A DNA stretch of 64,000 nucleotides. Source: Noviluteimonas gilva (lineage in GTDB: Bacteria > Pseudomonadota > Gammaproteobacteria > Xanthomonadales > Xanthomonadaceae). The DNA lies in assembly GCF_009740395.1 (NCBI RefSeq), contig NZ_WOXT01000001.1, forward strand, positions 430,464 to 494,463, in the 5' to 3' direction. Below the pieces are notes generated by a model. It saw only the letters and a list, made by a program, of their open reading frames with translations, searched no databases and had not been told where the DNA came from. This document shows, one piece after another, positions 10,965-20,189 of the stretch. The position numbers and the translations under genes were made by a program. How positions within the stretch are numbered: the stretch's first letter is position 1; each line of letters begins with the position of its first letter.

Positions 10965-12341
10965 TCAGTACTGGAATTCGGAGAACACGCGGTCGATGTT
11001 GCCCGCCCACGGGCCTTCGTACAGCGCGAGCTTGCGTTCGGCCGGTGTCTGGTTCGCTTCGGCGCTTTCGATCAGCGGATCGAGGAACACGCGCTCGTCG
11101 ACGCCGCTCTTGTTGCGGCGATCGCGGCGCGCCAGGCCGGCGGCGGAAATCTTGAGCGCTTCGATGGCGAGCTCGCGCACGGTCGCCTGCGTGTTGCCCA
11201 AACGCGCGGGCAACTTCAATGCATGGCGCGGCACGCCGTCGCGCAGGGCGTGGCGTTCTTCGCGCGAGTAATCCTTCATCAGGTCCCACGCGGCATCCAG
11301 CGACGCATCGTCGTACAGCAGGCCGACCCAGAACGCGGGCAGCGCGCAGATGCGATTCCACGGGCCCGAATCGGCGCCGCGCATTTCCAGGTACTTCTTC
11401 AGGCGCACTTCGGGGAACGCGGTGGTCATGTGGTCCGACCAGTCGCGCAAGGTCGGCAGCGCGCCCGGCGTGACATCGAGCTTGCCGTCCAGGAACTTGC
11501 GGAACGACTTGCCCGACGCATCGAGGTATTCGCCGTTGCGATACACGAAGTACATCGGCACATCGAGCAGATAGTCGGTGTAGCGCTCGAAGCCGAAGCC
11601 GTCTTCGAACACGAAGTCGAGCATGCCCGTGCGATCGGGATCGGTGTCGGTCCAGATGTGCGAGCGATACGAGAGGAAGCCGTTCGGCTTGCCTTCGGTG
11701 AACGGCGAGTCGGCGAAGAGCGCGGTCGCGATCGGCTGCAGCGCCAGCGACGTGCGGAACTTCTTCACCATGTCGGCTTCGCTCTGGAAGTCGAGGTTGA
11801 CCTGCACGGTGCACGTGCGCGTCATCATGTCCAAGCCCAGGCCACCGCGCTTGGGCATGTAGTCGCGCATGATCTTGTAGCGGCCCTTGGGCATCCACGG
11901 CATTTCGTCGCGGCGCCACTTGGGCTGGAAACCCATGCCGAGGAAGCCCAGGCCCAACTCGCTCGCGACCGCCTTGACCTCGGTGAGGTGCGTGTTGGTC
12001 TCGCGACACGTGTCGTGGATGGTTTCCAGCTGGCCGCCGGAGAGTTCGAGCTGGCCGGCGGGTTCGAGCGTGACGCTCGCGCCGTCTCGGACGAGCGCGA
12101 TCGTGCGGCCATGCTCGCGCACCGGTTCCCAACCGAAACGCACCAGGCCTTCGAGCAATGCTTCGATGCCGCGCTCACCGTCGAAGGTGGGCGGACGCAG
12201 GTCGTCGGTGCGGAAGCCGAACTTCTCGTGCTCGGTGCCGATGCGCCAATCGGTGCGCGGCCTGCTGCCGGACGCGAGATATTCGACCAACTCGCGTCGG
12301 TCGGTGATGGGAAGCTCGGCGACGTTGCTCAGGCTCGACAT
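10965..12341 (-). CDS. gshA: Glutamate--cysteine ligase (plant/alphaproteobacterial type)
   Basis: 458 residues, GCS2 superfamily. Diagnostic segments are [13 protein letters not shown] near residue 30, [12 protein letters not shown] near 90, and [20 protein letters not shown] in the middle. It catalyses ATP-dependent formation of gamma-glutamylcysteine, the first and usually rate-limiting step of glutathione synthesis, in the cytoplasm. This type differs from the E. coli GshA and is standard in xanthomonads. It lies near the glutathione-using adhC-fghA pair, which is functionally consistent although not co-transcribed with it. Confidence 0.95.
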   Translation of the reverse strand: MSSLSNVAELPITDRRELVEYLASGSRPRTDWRIGTEHEKFGFRTDDLRPPTFDGERGIEALLEGLVRFGWEPVREHGRTIALVRDGASVTLEPAGQLELSGGQLETIHDTCRETNTHLTEVKAVASELGLGFLGMGFQPKWRRDEMPWMPKGRYKIMRDYMPKRGGLGLDMMTRTCTVQVNLDFQSEADMVKKFRTSLALQPIATALFADSPFTEGKPNGFLSYRSHIWTDTDPDRTGMLDFVFEDGFGFERYTDYLLDVPMYFVYRNGEYLDASGKSFRKFLDGKLDVTPGALPTLRDWSDHMTTAFPEVRLKKYLEMRGADSGPWNRICALPAFWVGLLYDDASLDAAWDLMKDYSREERHALRDGVPRHALKLPARLGNTQATVRELAIEALKISAAGLARRDRRNKSGVDERVFLDPLIESAEANQTPAERKLALYEGPWAGNIDRVFSEFQY

Positions 12342-12367
12342 CCGGGTCCATCCGTAGCAGGCCCGGC

Positions 12368-12394
12368 ACTATAGTCCCCGGAACGTCCACGCAA
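12368..12394 (-). promoter_or_regulatory. Possible gshA promoter
   Basis: On the minus strand, TTGCGT (12394-12389) and TATAGT (12373-12368) are separated by 15 bases, shorter than ideal. The -10 lies about 27 bases before the gshA ATG. The -10 sequence is part of an 8-bp palindrome (ACTATAGT), so it could also serve the other strand. Seen in sequence only. Confidence 0.35.
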
Positions 12395-12470
12395 TCCTCA
12401 CGCAGGCAGGATGCCGTCGTTCCAAACTTGACACTTGTGCGGGGCGATTCCCGCACACGGGGGGATGGCG

Positions 12471-13070
12471 TCAGACGTCGAGCCAGTGCGAAACCACGGC
12501 GCGCGCTTCGTCCACGCCCTGCTTGGATTCGGCCGAGAAGGTCTGCACCGACACGGTGTCGCCGTACACGCGCGACAGTTCCATGCGCACGGCCTGCAAG
12601 GTGTTCGCCGCCGCGCCGCGCGAGAGCTTGTCGGCCTTGGTGAGCACCGCATGCGCGGGGATGCCGCGCTGTGCCGCGTAGTCGATCATCTGGCGGTCGT
12701 AGTCTTTCAGCGGGTGGCGGATGTCCATGATGACCACCAGCCCCTGCAGCGCATCGCGCGTGGAGAAGTAGCCGTCGAGGAACTGCTGCCAGTGGGACTG
12801 CAGGTCCTTGGGGACCTTCGCGTAGCCGTAGCCCGGCAGGTCGACCATGTGCTTGAACGGCGCCACTTCGAAGAACACCAGCTGCTGCGTGCGGCCCGGG
12901 GTCTTGGAGACACGGGCCAGGGCGTTCTGCTGGGCGATCGCATTGAGCGCGCTGGACTTGCCGGCGTTGGAGCGGCCGGCGAAGGCCACTTCGCAGCCCT
13001 GGTCGGGCGGCAATTGACGATAGTTGTGCGCCGAAAGCACGTAGCGGGCGCGGGAAAGGGGGTTGGCCAT
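12471..13070 (-). CDS. engB: Ribosome biogenesis GTPase YihA/EngB
   Basis: 199 residues when started at MANPLSRARYVLSAHNY (13070), the family norm; the open frame continues 56 codons upstream into the promoter of the next gene. G1 is GRSNAGKSS (32-40), G3 is DLPGYGYAKVP, and G4 is TKADKLSRG. EngB is an essential cytoplasmic GTPase that helps late assembly of the 50S subunit. It is divergent from the cytochrome c4 gene. Confidence 0.95.
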   Translation of the reverse strand: MANPLSRARYVLSAHNYRQLPPDQGCEVAFAGRSNAGKSSALNAIAQQNALARVSKTPGRTQQLVFFEVAPFKHMVDLPGYGYAKVPKDLQSHWQQFLDGYFSTRDALQGLVVIMDIRHPLKDYDRQMIDYAAQRGIPAHAVLTKADKLSRGAAANTLQAVRMELSRVYGDTVSVQTFSAESKQGVDEARAVVSHWLDV

Positions 13071-13115
13071 GGGGACAAGGATCGCACGCCGGGCGAGCCC
13101 CGGCCGATCGCCGGT

Positions 13116-13145
13116 TTGACCGGTCAGTGGCGCGCCGTCGATAAT
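13116..13145 (+). promoter_or_regulatory. Probable sigma-70 promoter of the cytochrome c4 gene
   Basis: TTGACC (13116-13121) and GATAAT (13140-13145) are 18 bases apart, a good match to the housekeeping consensus, about 80 bases upstream of the ATG at 13226. Confidence 0.6.
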
Positions 13146-13225
13146 CCCGCGCCTTCGCGACCGAAAACCGGTCGGCGACCACTCGGCGTCCCCAACCGCC
13201 GGACCCAGCAATTTCGGAGCTTTGC

Positions 13226-13993
13226 ATGCGCCACGCACGCGTCCTCGGCTACGTCGGTCTGTCTGCCGCTTTTGCGGTCGCCGCCGTCGCCTTCGCCCAG
13301 TCCACGGTGACCCCGGTTGCGCCCGATGCCCAGGTGCAAACCAAGCCGCTGGTCGAGGCCAAGCCGGTGTGGGGCGACGAGAAGCGCGGCGCCCAGAAGG
13401 CCGGTACGTGCGCGGCCTGCCATGGCCTGGACGGCAACCCGACCGATCCGCAGTACCCGCGACTGGCCGGCATGCCGGAGCGCTACATCGCGCACCAGCT
13501 CGAACTCTTCAAGAACGGCCAGCGCACCACGGGCATGTCCGCGGTAATGAAGCCCTTCGCCGACGCCCTCACCGCGCAGGACATGCGCGACCTCGGCGCG
13601 CACTTCGCCATGCAGAAGGCGGGCGCCGGTGTCGCGGACGACACCAAGATCGCCACCGGCCCCAACGCCGGCATGAAGTTCTACGAAGTGGGCGAGCGCC
13701 TGTTCCACCAGGGCGACCTGGCGCGCGGTATCCCCGCGTGCATGGCCTGCCACGGTCCGGCCGGCGCCGGTAACCCGGGCCCGGCCTACCCGGCCATCGC
13801 GGGCCAGCAGTCGGCCTATGCGCAGCGTCGCCTCGAGGAATACCGCGCGGGCACGACCGCGCAGACCGATCCGCACCAGTTCAACATCATGGCGTCGGTC
13901 GCCAAGCAGCTGACGGATGAGGAAATCCAGTCGCTGGCGAGCTACGTGCAGGGCCTGCACAAGCGCTCCGACGACGCCACCGCAAGCAAATAA
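13226..13993 (+). CDS. Diheme cytochrome c4
   Basis: 255 residues with a signal peptide (cleavage near AFAQ, residue 25). There are two class I heme c domains: CAACH at 62-66 and CMACH at 172-176, each followed by the Met-ligand half-domain. Length, spacing and the sequence CHGPAGAGNPGPAYPAIAGQ match cytochrome c4, a periplasmic electron carrier between the bc1 complex and terminal oxidases. The aa3 oxidase locus later in the window is a plausible acceptor. It has its own promoter and terminator and appears monocistronic. Confidence 0.9.
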   Translation: MRHARVLGYVGLSAAFAVAAVAFAQSTVTPVAPDAQVQTKPLVEAKPVWGDEKRGAQKAGTCAACHGLDGNPTDPQYPRLAGMPERYIAHQLELFKNGQRTTGMSAVMKPFADALTAQDMRDLGAHFAMQKAGAGVADDTKIATGPNAGMKFYEVGERLFHQGDLARGIPACMACHGPAGAGNPGPAYPAIAGQQSAYAQRRLEEYRAGTTAQTDPHQFNIMASVAKQLTDEEIQSLASYVQGLHKRSDDATASK

Positions 13994-14051
13994 CCAACGG
14001 CCGGAACCTGCGCCGGCGGAAGCTGTCGAAGCGTTCACGACCTTGATCAGC

Positions 14052-14086
14052 ACGCCGGTCCCACACTGTGGACCGGCGTTTTTTTT
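14052..14086 (+). terminator. Rho-independent terminator after cytochrome c4
   Basis: ACGCCGGTCC (14052-14061) pairs with GGACCGGCGT (14070-14079) and runs into eight Ts. It separates the cytochrome gene from the dsbA pair; the first dsbA ATG lies only 19 bases after the T run. Confidence 0.85.
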
Positions 14087-14104
14087 GACCCCCGAAGGAC
14101 CCGC

Positions 14105-14743
14105 ATGATCCGTCGCGTCGCGCTTCTCCCGGTGACCCTCCTCCTCGCCTTCGTGCTCCCCTTCGCCGCCTGTGCGCAAACCGCACCCGCGGTCGTCGAG
14201 GGCACCGATTACGAAGTGCTCGAAAACCCCGGCACCTTCGACAAGGTGGGCAAGGGCGAGATCGAAGTCGCCGAAGTCTTCGCCTACACCTGCCATCACT
14301 GCCACGACCTCGCGCCGAAGATCGACGCCTGGCGCGCGAAGCTCCCGAAGAACGTCAAGGTGCGTTACGTGCCTGCCGGCTACGACCTGGACGATCCCTT
14401 CGGCCGCGCGTTCTTCGCCTCGCAGCAGCTCGGCACGCTGTCGCGCACGCACGCCGCCACGTTCCGCGCCTTGCACGACGAGCAAGTGCTGCCGATGAAT
14501 CCCACCGACGCCGAACTCACGGCGTACTACGCCACCCAGGGCGTCGACGCGAAGAAATTCACCGCCGCGCTCGCGAGCCCGCAGGTCGCGAAGAACATGC
14601 AGGCCGCGCGCGACTTCTCGCTGCGCATCCAGCTGCAAGGCACGCCGACGATCATCGTCGACGGCAAGTACCGCGTGCTGGGCCGGTCGCTCGACGACAT
14701 GCTGCGCATCGCAAGTGCGCTGATCGCCAATCCGCCCCGCTGA
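14105..14743 (+). CDS. dsbA: Thiol:disulfide interchange protein DsbA
   Basis: 212 residues. The hydrophobic N-terminus ends LPFAACAQ: either signal peptidase I cleavage after ACA or a marginal lipobox (FAAC, Cys23). The active site is CHHC at 63-66 (FAYTCHHCHDLAPK), close to the E. coli CPHC, and the cis-Pro loop is QGTPTIIVDG near 182. It introduces disulfides into exported proteins. It is followed by a second DsbA-like gene 60 bases downstream; such tandem dsbA genes are known in xanthomonads. Confidence 0.9.
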   Translation: MIRRVALLPVTLLLAFVLPFAACAQTAPAVVEGTDYEVLENPGTFDKVGKGEIEVAEVFAYTCHHCHDLAPKIDAWRAKLPKNVKVRYVPAGYDLDDPFGRAFFASQQLGTLSRTHAATFRALHDEQVLPMNPTDAELTAYYATQGVDAKKFTAALASPQVAKNMQAARDFSLRIQLQGTPTIIVDGKYRVLGRSLDDMLRIASALIANPPR

Positions 14744-14803
14744 CCTTCCCTTCCACCCATCCGCCCACCTGACATTCAGGCATCCCGCTGGAGGATCGAC
14801 CCC

Positions 14804-15649
14804 ATGACCCGACGCGTCCTGCTCCCTCTCCTGCTCCTCGCCCTCGCCGCCTGCGGCAAGACCGAAGCGCCGACCCCCACCGCCCCCACCGCGCAGTCCA
14901 CCGCCGCGATGCCGGCCAGCGCCGACGAGCCCGCCGCGAGCACGTCCGCCGCGCCGGTCTCGGCCTCGACCGCCGCCCCGGCCCCGAACGCCGCCGCCGA
15001 CGCCGCCGCGCAACAGGCGCTCGCCGGCGCCAACGATCCCTCCGGCCTGGTCGAAGGCACCGACTACGTCACCATCAAGGGTGGCGAACCGTGGAAGCCG
15101 CTCGACGGCAAGATCGAAGTGGTCGAAGTCTTCGGCTACGTCTGCCCCGCGTGCGCCTCGTTCGATCCGCTGGTCTCCGCGTGGAAGTCCAAGCTTCCCG
15201 CCGACGTGCGCTTCTCCTACGTGCCCGCGCCGTTCGGTGCGGAGTGGAACCCGTACGCGAAGGCCTTCTACGTCGCCGAATCGATGGGCCTGGTCGATCG
15301 CTCGCACAGCGCGCTGATCCGCGAGATCCACCTCACGCAGTCGATGCCGGGCGAAGGCGATCCGGTCGACGAGCAGAAGATCGCCAACTTCTACGGCAAG
15401 TACGGCGCGAACCCGAAGGAATTCCTGAGCACGATGAACTCGTTCTCGGTGAGCGCGCAGGTCAACAAGGGCCGGCAGTTCATGATCCGCTCGGGCGCGA
15501 ACAGCACGCCGACGCTGATCGTCAACGGCAAGTACAAGGTCACCGGCCAGAGCTTCGAAGACATGCTGCGCATCGCCAGCGGCCTGATCGCGAAGGAACG
15601 CGCTGCCGCCGGTGGTGCACCGGCCGCCGCGGCGCCGTCGCAGGGCTGA
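14804..15649 (+). CDS. DsbA-like lipoprotein
   Basis: 281 residues. The signal peptide ends in lipobox LAAC with Cys17 as the lipid site. An Ala/Pro/Thr-rich linker of about 65 residues (19-83) follows, then a DsbA domain with active site CPAC at 114-117 and a cis-Pro loop NSTPTLIVNGKY. The linker plus lipid anchor suggests an oxidoreductase tethered to a membrane and reaching into the periplasm. The CPAC dipeptide differs from the CHHC of the upstream paralogue, which should change redox potential. The stop shares one base with the next ATG (TGATG). Confidence 0.88.
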   Translation: MTRRVLLPLLLLALAACGKTEAPTPTAPTAQSTAAMPASADEPAASTSAAPVSASTAAPAPNAAADAAAQQALAGANDPSGLVEGTDYVTIKGGEPWKPLDGKIEVVEVFGYVCPACASFDPLVSAWKSKLPADVRFSYVPAPFGAEWNPYAKAFYVAESMGLVDRSHSALIREIHLTQSMPGEGDPVDEQKIANFYGKYGANPKEFLSTMNSFSVSAQVNKGRQFMIRSGANSTPTLIVNGKYKVTGQSFEDMLRIASGLIAKERAAAGGAPAAAAPSQG

Positions 15650-16407
15650 TGACGCACCGCCGCCTCAAGCTGCTCAGCGCGAACATCCAGGCCGGGTCGA
15701 GTACCCGGCGTTACACGGACTACGCGACGCGCAGCTGGTCGCACGTGCTGCCCGCCGGCAACAAGCGCGGCAGCCTCGATGCGATCGCGCAACTCGCGGG
15801 CGGCCACGACATCGTCGGCCTCAACGAAAGCGACCCCGGGAGCCTGCGCTCGGGGTTCACCAACCAGACGCACTACCTCGCGCAACGCGGGGGCTTCGCG
15901 TACTGGAGCCATCAGCCCAACCGCAACGTCGGCGGCTTCGCCTCGAGCGCGAATGGCCTGTTGTCGAAGCTCGAACCCGTCGAAGTGCACGACCATCCCC
16001 TGCCCGGCCGCGTGCGCGGGCGCGGCGTGCTGGTCGCGCAGTTCGGCAACGGCGACGACGGGCTGACGGTGGCCGTCGCGCATCTGTCGCTGGGCGCCGG
16101 TTCGCGCGCATCGCAACTGTCCTTCATCGCCGAGCTGCTGCACGACCATCCGCACGCGATCCTGATGGGCGACTTCAACTGCGATCCGGACCGGCCGGAA
16201 ATGCAGCAGCTGTACAAGCGCACGCGCCTGCAGCCGCCGTCGCTGTGCGTGCCGACTTTCCCGAGCTGGCGGCCGCAGCGCGCGATCGACCACATCCTCA
16301 CGACGGGCGATTTGCAGGTCGCGCGGATGGAAGCGTTCGCGGCGGCGTATTCCGATCATCTCGCGATCGCCGCGGAGATCGACGTGCCGGAACACGCGCT
16401 GCGCTGA
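15649..16407 (+). CDS. Endonuclease/exonuclease/phosphatase family protein
   Basis: 252 residues, no signal peptide. EEP fold hallmarks: LKLLSANIQAG at the N-terminus, IVGLNESDPG (metal-binding Glu), VAVAHLSLGAGSRASQLSFI, ILMGDFNCDPDRPEM (catalytic Asp-Asn) and the terminal YSDHLAIAAEI (SDH motif). The reaction could be DNA or RNA hydrolysis or a phosphodiesterase; sequence alone does not decide. Coupling to the preceding dsbA-like gene through TGATG is odd because the nuclease looks cytoplasmic while the DsbA is exported. Confidence 0.8.
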   Translation: MTHRRLKLLSANIQAGSSTRRYTDYATRSWSHVLPAGNKRGSLDAIAQLAGGHDIVGLNESDPGSLRSGFTNQTHYLAQRGGFAYWSHQPNRNVGGFASSANGLLSKLEPVEVHDHPLPGRVRGRGVLVAQFGNGDDGLTVAVAHLSLGAGSRASQLSFIAELLHDHPHAILMGDFNCDPDRPEMQQLYKRTRLQPPSLCVPTFPSWRPQRAIDHILTTGDLQVARMEAFAAAYSDHLAIAAEIDVPEHALR

Positions 16408-16418
16408 CGTGGGCGAAC

Positions 16419-16456
16419 TCAGGAATTCCTGACGTCCGTTGAAGGTCTTTCCTGAC
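16419..16456. promoter_or_regulatory. Palindrome and repeated half-site upstream of slt
   Basis: TCAGGAATTCCTGA (16419-16432) is a perfect 14-bp palindrome, and its right half TTCCTGAC recurs at 16449-16456, 23 bases further on. A -10-like TATAGT lies at 16480-16485, 37 bases before the transglycosylase ATG. This may be a regulator binding site; the regulator is unknown. Confidence 0.35.
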
Positions 16457-16521
16457 TGATCGATTCACGAGGGCTCGGCTATAGTCGGCCCAGGTCGTTC
16501 GTCTCCCCCAACGGATCGTCC

Positions 16522-18543
16522 ATGCTGCGACATTCCCTGCCGCTCTTCGTCGCCCTTTTGTGTTGTTCGTCTTCGGCGATCGCACAGGAAGGCAAACCCG
16601 CGCCCGCCAGCCCGGCCACCGGCAAGATCGTGCCGCCGCCGCTGCGCAACGCGCCGATCAAGGTCGTGCCGCAACGCGACCAGATCCGCGATGCGTTCGC
16701 TGCCGCCGAGCGCGGCACGCTGTCGGCGGGGCAGATGGCGGCGCTCGCCAACCATCCGCTCGCAGGCTGGGTCGAGTTCGCGCAGCTCAAGCGCGACATG
16801 GACACGCTTCCCACGCCACGCGCGCAGGCATTCCTCGCCAAGTACAAGGGCCAGGCGCTCGAAGGCGCGTTCCGCGACCTGTGGCTCGCCGCGCTCTCGC
16901 GTCGCGAGGATTGGCCGGCGTTCCGGAGCGCGTGGTCGTCGTCGATCAAGGACGACGCATTGCGCTGCGCGGAACTCGAAGCGCGCGCAGCGACCGGAAA
17001 CACCGATGCCATGTGGACGGCCGACGCGCAGGCCATGTGGCGCAGCACCGGCAAGGCGCTGCCGGCGGCGTGCGACGCGCCGTTCGCGGTGTTGGCCTCG
17101 AAGGGTGGTTTGACCGACGCGATGCGCTGGGAGCGCATCGAAGCCGCGGCTAACGCGTGGCAACCGTCGGTCATGCGCAGCGCCGCGCGCGGGTTGCCGG
17201 CTGCGGATCTCGCACTGGCCAACGACTACGCCGCGTTCTTCGAAGCGGTGCACGATCGCGCGCTGACGTGGCCGAAGACGCCGCGCAGTCGACTGATGGC
17301 TTCACAGGGCCTCGCGCGCATGGCGAAGTCGGCGCCGATACTCGTCGACACGCAACTGCCGAAGTTCGCGAGCGCGCTGGATTTCACCGAAGCCGATCGC
17401 GCACGCCCGCTGTACCAGGCGGCGCTGTGGACGGTGGCGTCCTACGAACCCGATTCCGCGCGTCGCCTCAACGCCGTGCCCGAAAGCGCGTACGACGACC
17501 GCCTGCACGAGTGGCGCCTGCGCGAAGCGATGTCGCGCAGCGATTGGCCGGCCGCGCTCGTCGCCGTCCGCAAGATGGGCGACAAGCAGCGCAACGATTC
17601 GCGCTGGACCTACTTCCAGGCGCGACTGACCGAGATCGCCGGCGACAAGGCGGGCGCGCAGGCGCTGTATCGCGAGGCCGCGCGCAAGCCGGAATTCCAT
17701 GGCTTCCTCGCCGCCGATCGCATCGGCCAGCCGTATGCGCTGTGTCCGGTCGACGTCACGCTGGGCACGCCGCAGCAGGCGGCGATCGCGCGCGATCCCG
17801 CCATCATTCGTGCGATGGCGCTGTACCAGGCCGATCGCCCGGGTTGGGCGCAGCGCGAATGGGACGAGGCGCTGTCGCGTTTCGACGACACGCAGCGGCG
17901 CCTGGCCGTCGCGGTCGCGCAGGACCATGGATGGTTCGACCGCGCGGTGTTCGCCCTCGGCAAGAAGCCCGAGGAAACGCGGATGTATGGCCTGCGCTTT
18001 CCCTTGCACCACGACGCGACGATCCGCCGCGAGGCGACGAAGAACGGGCTCGATCCCGCGTGGGTCGCCGCCGAGATTCGTGCCGAGAGCGTCTTCAATC
18101 CGAACGCGCGCTCGGGCGCGAACGCGATGGGCCTGATGCAGGTCCTTCCCGCGACGGGCCTGGCCACTGCCAAGCGCATCGGCCTGCCCTGGAATGGCGT
18201 GTCGACGCTGTACGACCCCGACGCGAACATCGCCATCGGCACCGCGTACCTGCGCCAGCTGTACGACAAGTACGGCCCGCCCTACATGGTGCTCGCCGGC
18301 TACAACGCGGGCCCCGCGCCGCTCGGCCGCTGGCAGGCGCAGCGGCCCGGCATGGATCCGGATTTCTGGATCGAGACCATCAGCTACAAGGAAACGCGCG
18401 AGTACGTCGCGCGCGTGCTGGCCTTCAGCGTGATCTACGACTGGCGCCTCAATGGCGATGCCGCGCCGGTGAGCGATCGCATGCGCGGGCGTGCGGGCAC
18501 CCGCAAGTCCTTCGTCTGCCCCACGGCGGTCGCCGCGAAGTAG
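16522..18543 (+). CDS. slt: Soluble lytic murein transglycosylase
   Basis: 673 residues with a signal peptide (residues 1-22, ending AIAQ). A long alpha-superhelical region (about 40-470) forms the Slt70-type U-shaped domain. The C-terminal lysozyme-like domain contains [20 protein letters not shown] with catalytic Glu522, then [10 protein letters not shown], the [16 protein letters not shown] segment and [14 protein letters not shown]. It cleaves peptidoglycan between MurNAc and GlcNAc, forming 1,6-anhydro-MurNAc, the product later handled by AmpG and AnmK, both encoded near the other end of this window. Confidence 0.92.
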   Translation: MLRHSLPLFVALLCCSSSAIAQEGKPAPASPATGKIVPPPLRNAPIKVVPQRDQIRDAFAAAERGTLSAGQMAALANHPLAGWVEFAQLKRDMDTLPTPRAQAFLAKYKGQALEGAFRDLWLAALSRREDWPAFRSAWSSSIKDDALRCAELEARAATGNTDAMWTADAQAMWRSTGKALPAACDAPFAVLASKGGLTDAMRWERIEAAANAWQPSVMRSAARGLPAADLALANDYAAFFEAVHDRALTWPKTPRSRLMASQGLARMAKSAPILVDTQLPKFASALDFTEADRARPLYQAALWTVASYEPDSARRLNAVPESAYDDRLHEWRLREAMSRSDWPAALVAVRKMGDKQRNDSRWTYFQARLTEIAGDKAGAQALYREAARKPEFHGFLAADRIGQPYALCPVDVTLGTPQQAAIARDPAIIRAMALYQADRPGWAQREWDEALSRFDDTQRRLAVAVAQDHGWFDRAVFALGKKPEETRMYGLRFPLHHDATIRREATKNGLDPAWVAAEIRAESVFNPNARSGANAMGLMQVLPATGLATAKRIGLPWNGVSTLYDPDANIAIGTAYLRQLYDKYGPPYMVLAGYNAGPAPLGRWQAQRPGMDPDFWIETISYKETREYVARVLAFSVIYDWRLNGDAAPVSDRMRGRAGTRKSFVCPTAVAAK

Positions 18544-18559
18544 CCCTAGAATCAGGCCG

Positions 18560-19786
18560 ATGGAGACCTATCTCGTCGGCGGTGCGGTGCGGGATCGCCT
18601 GCTGGGGCTGACGGCGGGCGATCGCGATTACGTGGTCGTCGGTGGCACGCCCGAGGCGATGCTTGCGCAGGGTTTCAAACCGGTGGGTCGCGACTTCCCG
18701 GTGTTCCTGCATCCGAAGACCGGCGAGGAGTACGCGCTCGCACGCACCGAACGCAAGTCCGGCCGCGGGTATCGCGGCTTCGTCGTCGATGCCGATCCCG
18801 GCGTGACGCTCGCCGAAGACCTGCAGCGGCGCGACTTCACCATCAACGCGATCGCGCAGGATGACGACGGCGTGCTCGTCGATCCCTGGCATGGTGCGCG
18901 CGACATCGAGCAACGCGTGCTGCGGCACGTTGGGCCTGCGTTCGTCGAGGATCCGTTGCGCGTGTTGCGCGCGGCGCGGTTCATGGCGCGCTTCGCCGAT
19001 CTCGGGTTCACCGTCGCGCCGGAGACGATGGCGCTCATGCGCGAAATCGTGGCGTCCGGCGAGATGGCCGAGCTCGTGCCCGAGCGCGTGTGGCAGGAGT
19101 TGGTGCGCGCGCTCGCGTCGAAAACGCCGTCGGCCTTCCTGCGCACCTTGCGCGACTGCGGTGCGCTGGCCGTCGTGCTGCCCGAGGTCGATGCGTTGTA
19201 CGGCGTGCCGCAGCGCGCGGAGTATCACCCCGAAGTCGACACGGGCATCCACATCGAACTGGTGTGCGACATGGCTGCGACGCTCGCGCCGGGCGATGCG
19301 GTGGTCGGCTTCGCCGCGCTTTCGCACGATCTCGGCAAGGCGCTGACGCCGGAAGACGTGCTGCCCAAACACCTCGGCCACGAGCACGCGGGCCTCGCAC
19401 CATTGCAAGCCTTGTGCGATCGCCTGAAGGTCCCCTATCAACATCGCGACCTGGCGAAGATCGCCTGCCGCGAACACCTCAACGTGCATCGCCTGTTCGA
19501 GTTGCGCGACCGCACCGTGCACGAGTTGCTGCAGCGTTGCGATGGCTTCCGGCAGCCGGCGCGGCTCGCGCAGCTCGGCCTGGTTTGCGAATCCGACAAG
19601 CGCGGCCGCACGGGGCTGGAGGATGCGCCCTATCCGCAGCGCGAGGAGCTGATGCGCCTGCTCGATGTCGCGCAGTCGGTCCGCGCCGCCGATGTCGCGC
19701 GCGAAGGCCTCGAAGGTCCCGCATTCGGCGAAGCGCTCGCAAAGGCGCGCATCCAGGCCATCCACCAGGCCCGCACGCCCGCCTGA
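18560..19786 (+). CDS. cca: CCA tRNA nucleotidyltransferase, multifunctional
   Basis: 408 residues beginning [16 protein letters not shown], the nucleotidyltransferase G-motif, followed by [14 protein letters not shown] with the metal Asp residues. A central tRNA-binding region ([31 protein letters not shown]) follows, and a C-terminal HD domain ([31 protein letters not shown]) gives the 2',3'-cyclic phosphodiesterase/phosphatase activity typical of the gammaproteobacterial enzyme. It adds or repairs the CCA end of tRNAs. A -10-like TAGAAT (18547-18552) lies 7 bases before the ATG, so the message may be leaderless or read through from slt. Confidence 0.95.
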   Translation: METYLVGGAVRDRLLGLTAGDRDYVVVGGTPEAMLAQGFKPVGRDFPVFLHPKTGEEYALARTERKSGRGYRGFVVDADPGVTLAEDLQRRDFTINAIAQDDDGVLVDPWHGARDIEQRVLRHVGPAFVEDPLRVLRAARFMARFADLGFTVAPETMALMREIVASGEMAELVPERVWQELVRALASKTPSAFLRTLRDCGALAVVLPEVDALYGVPQRAEYHPEVDTGIHIELVCDMAATLAPGDAVVGFAALSHDLGKALTPEDVLPKHLGHEHAGLAPLQALCDRLKVPYQHRDLAKIACREHLNVHRLFELRDRTVHELLQRCDGFRQPARLAQLGLVCESDKRGRTGLEDAPYPQREELMRLLDVAQSVRAADVAREGLEGPAFGEALAKARIQAIHQARTPA

Positions 19787-19787
19787 T

Positions 19788-20189
19788 TCAGCGCGAATCC
19801 CTCCGCACCAGCGCATCGCGCGCCGGCGTCAGCGCAGTCGCCATGCCCAGCAGCACGCCGCAGGTATTCGCGACGGCATCCCACGGATCCATCGCGCGCG
19901 TCGTCGTCAGCAGGTCCTGCGCGACTTCGATTCCCACGCCCAACGCCACGAGGAACAACGCCGCGGCGATCAACGCACGCCGCGTCGCGAACACCTGCAC
20001 CGCCATCCCCGCGAGGATCGCGTAGCCCAGCAAGTGTTCGATCTTGTCGCTGCCCTCAGGCAGGTCCGGCAGCAACAGCGCCGGCAGCAGCGAACCCACC
20101 ACGACGACGGCGATCATTGCCCACCAAATGCCGAGCCAACGTTGCGGGCGTGCGAAGGCTTTCGTCGCCCCCGCGCCCGGCCAACGCAT
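19788..20189 (-). CDS. VanZ-like membrane protein
   Basis: 133 residues with about four transmembrane helices. The central KIEHLLGYAILAGMAVQVF and the late IEVAQDL, followed by DPWDAVANTCGVLLG, are the VanZ-family pattern (H-x-x-x-Y and D-x-x-N-x-x-G). Function outside teicoplanin resistance is unknown. The ATG at 20189 shares one base with the stop of the methyltransferase upstream, which decides the start over a GTG one codon earlier. Convergent with cca. Confidence 0.75.
   Translation of the reverse strand: MRWPGAGATKAFARPQRWLGIWWAMIAVVVVGSLLPALLLPDLPEGSDKIEHLLGYAILAGMAVQVFATRRALIAAALFLVALGVGIEVAQDLLTTTRAMDPWDAVANTCGVLLGMATALTPARDALVRRDSR

Noticed and set aside
13124-15331. Open frame of about 735 codons on the minus strand across cytochrome c4 and the dsbA genes
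   Set aside because: Covers two real genes and a terminator on the other strand; low-complexity Gly/Arg translation.
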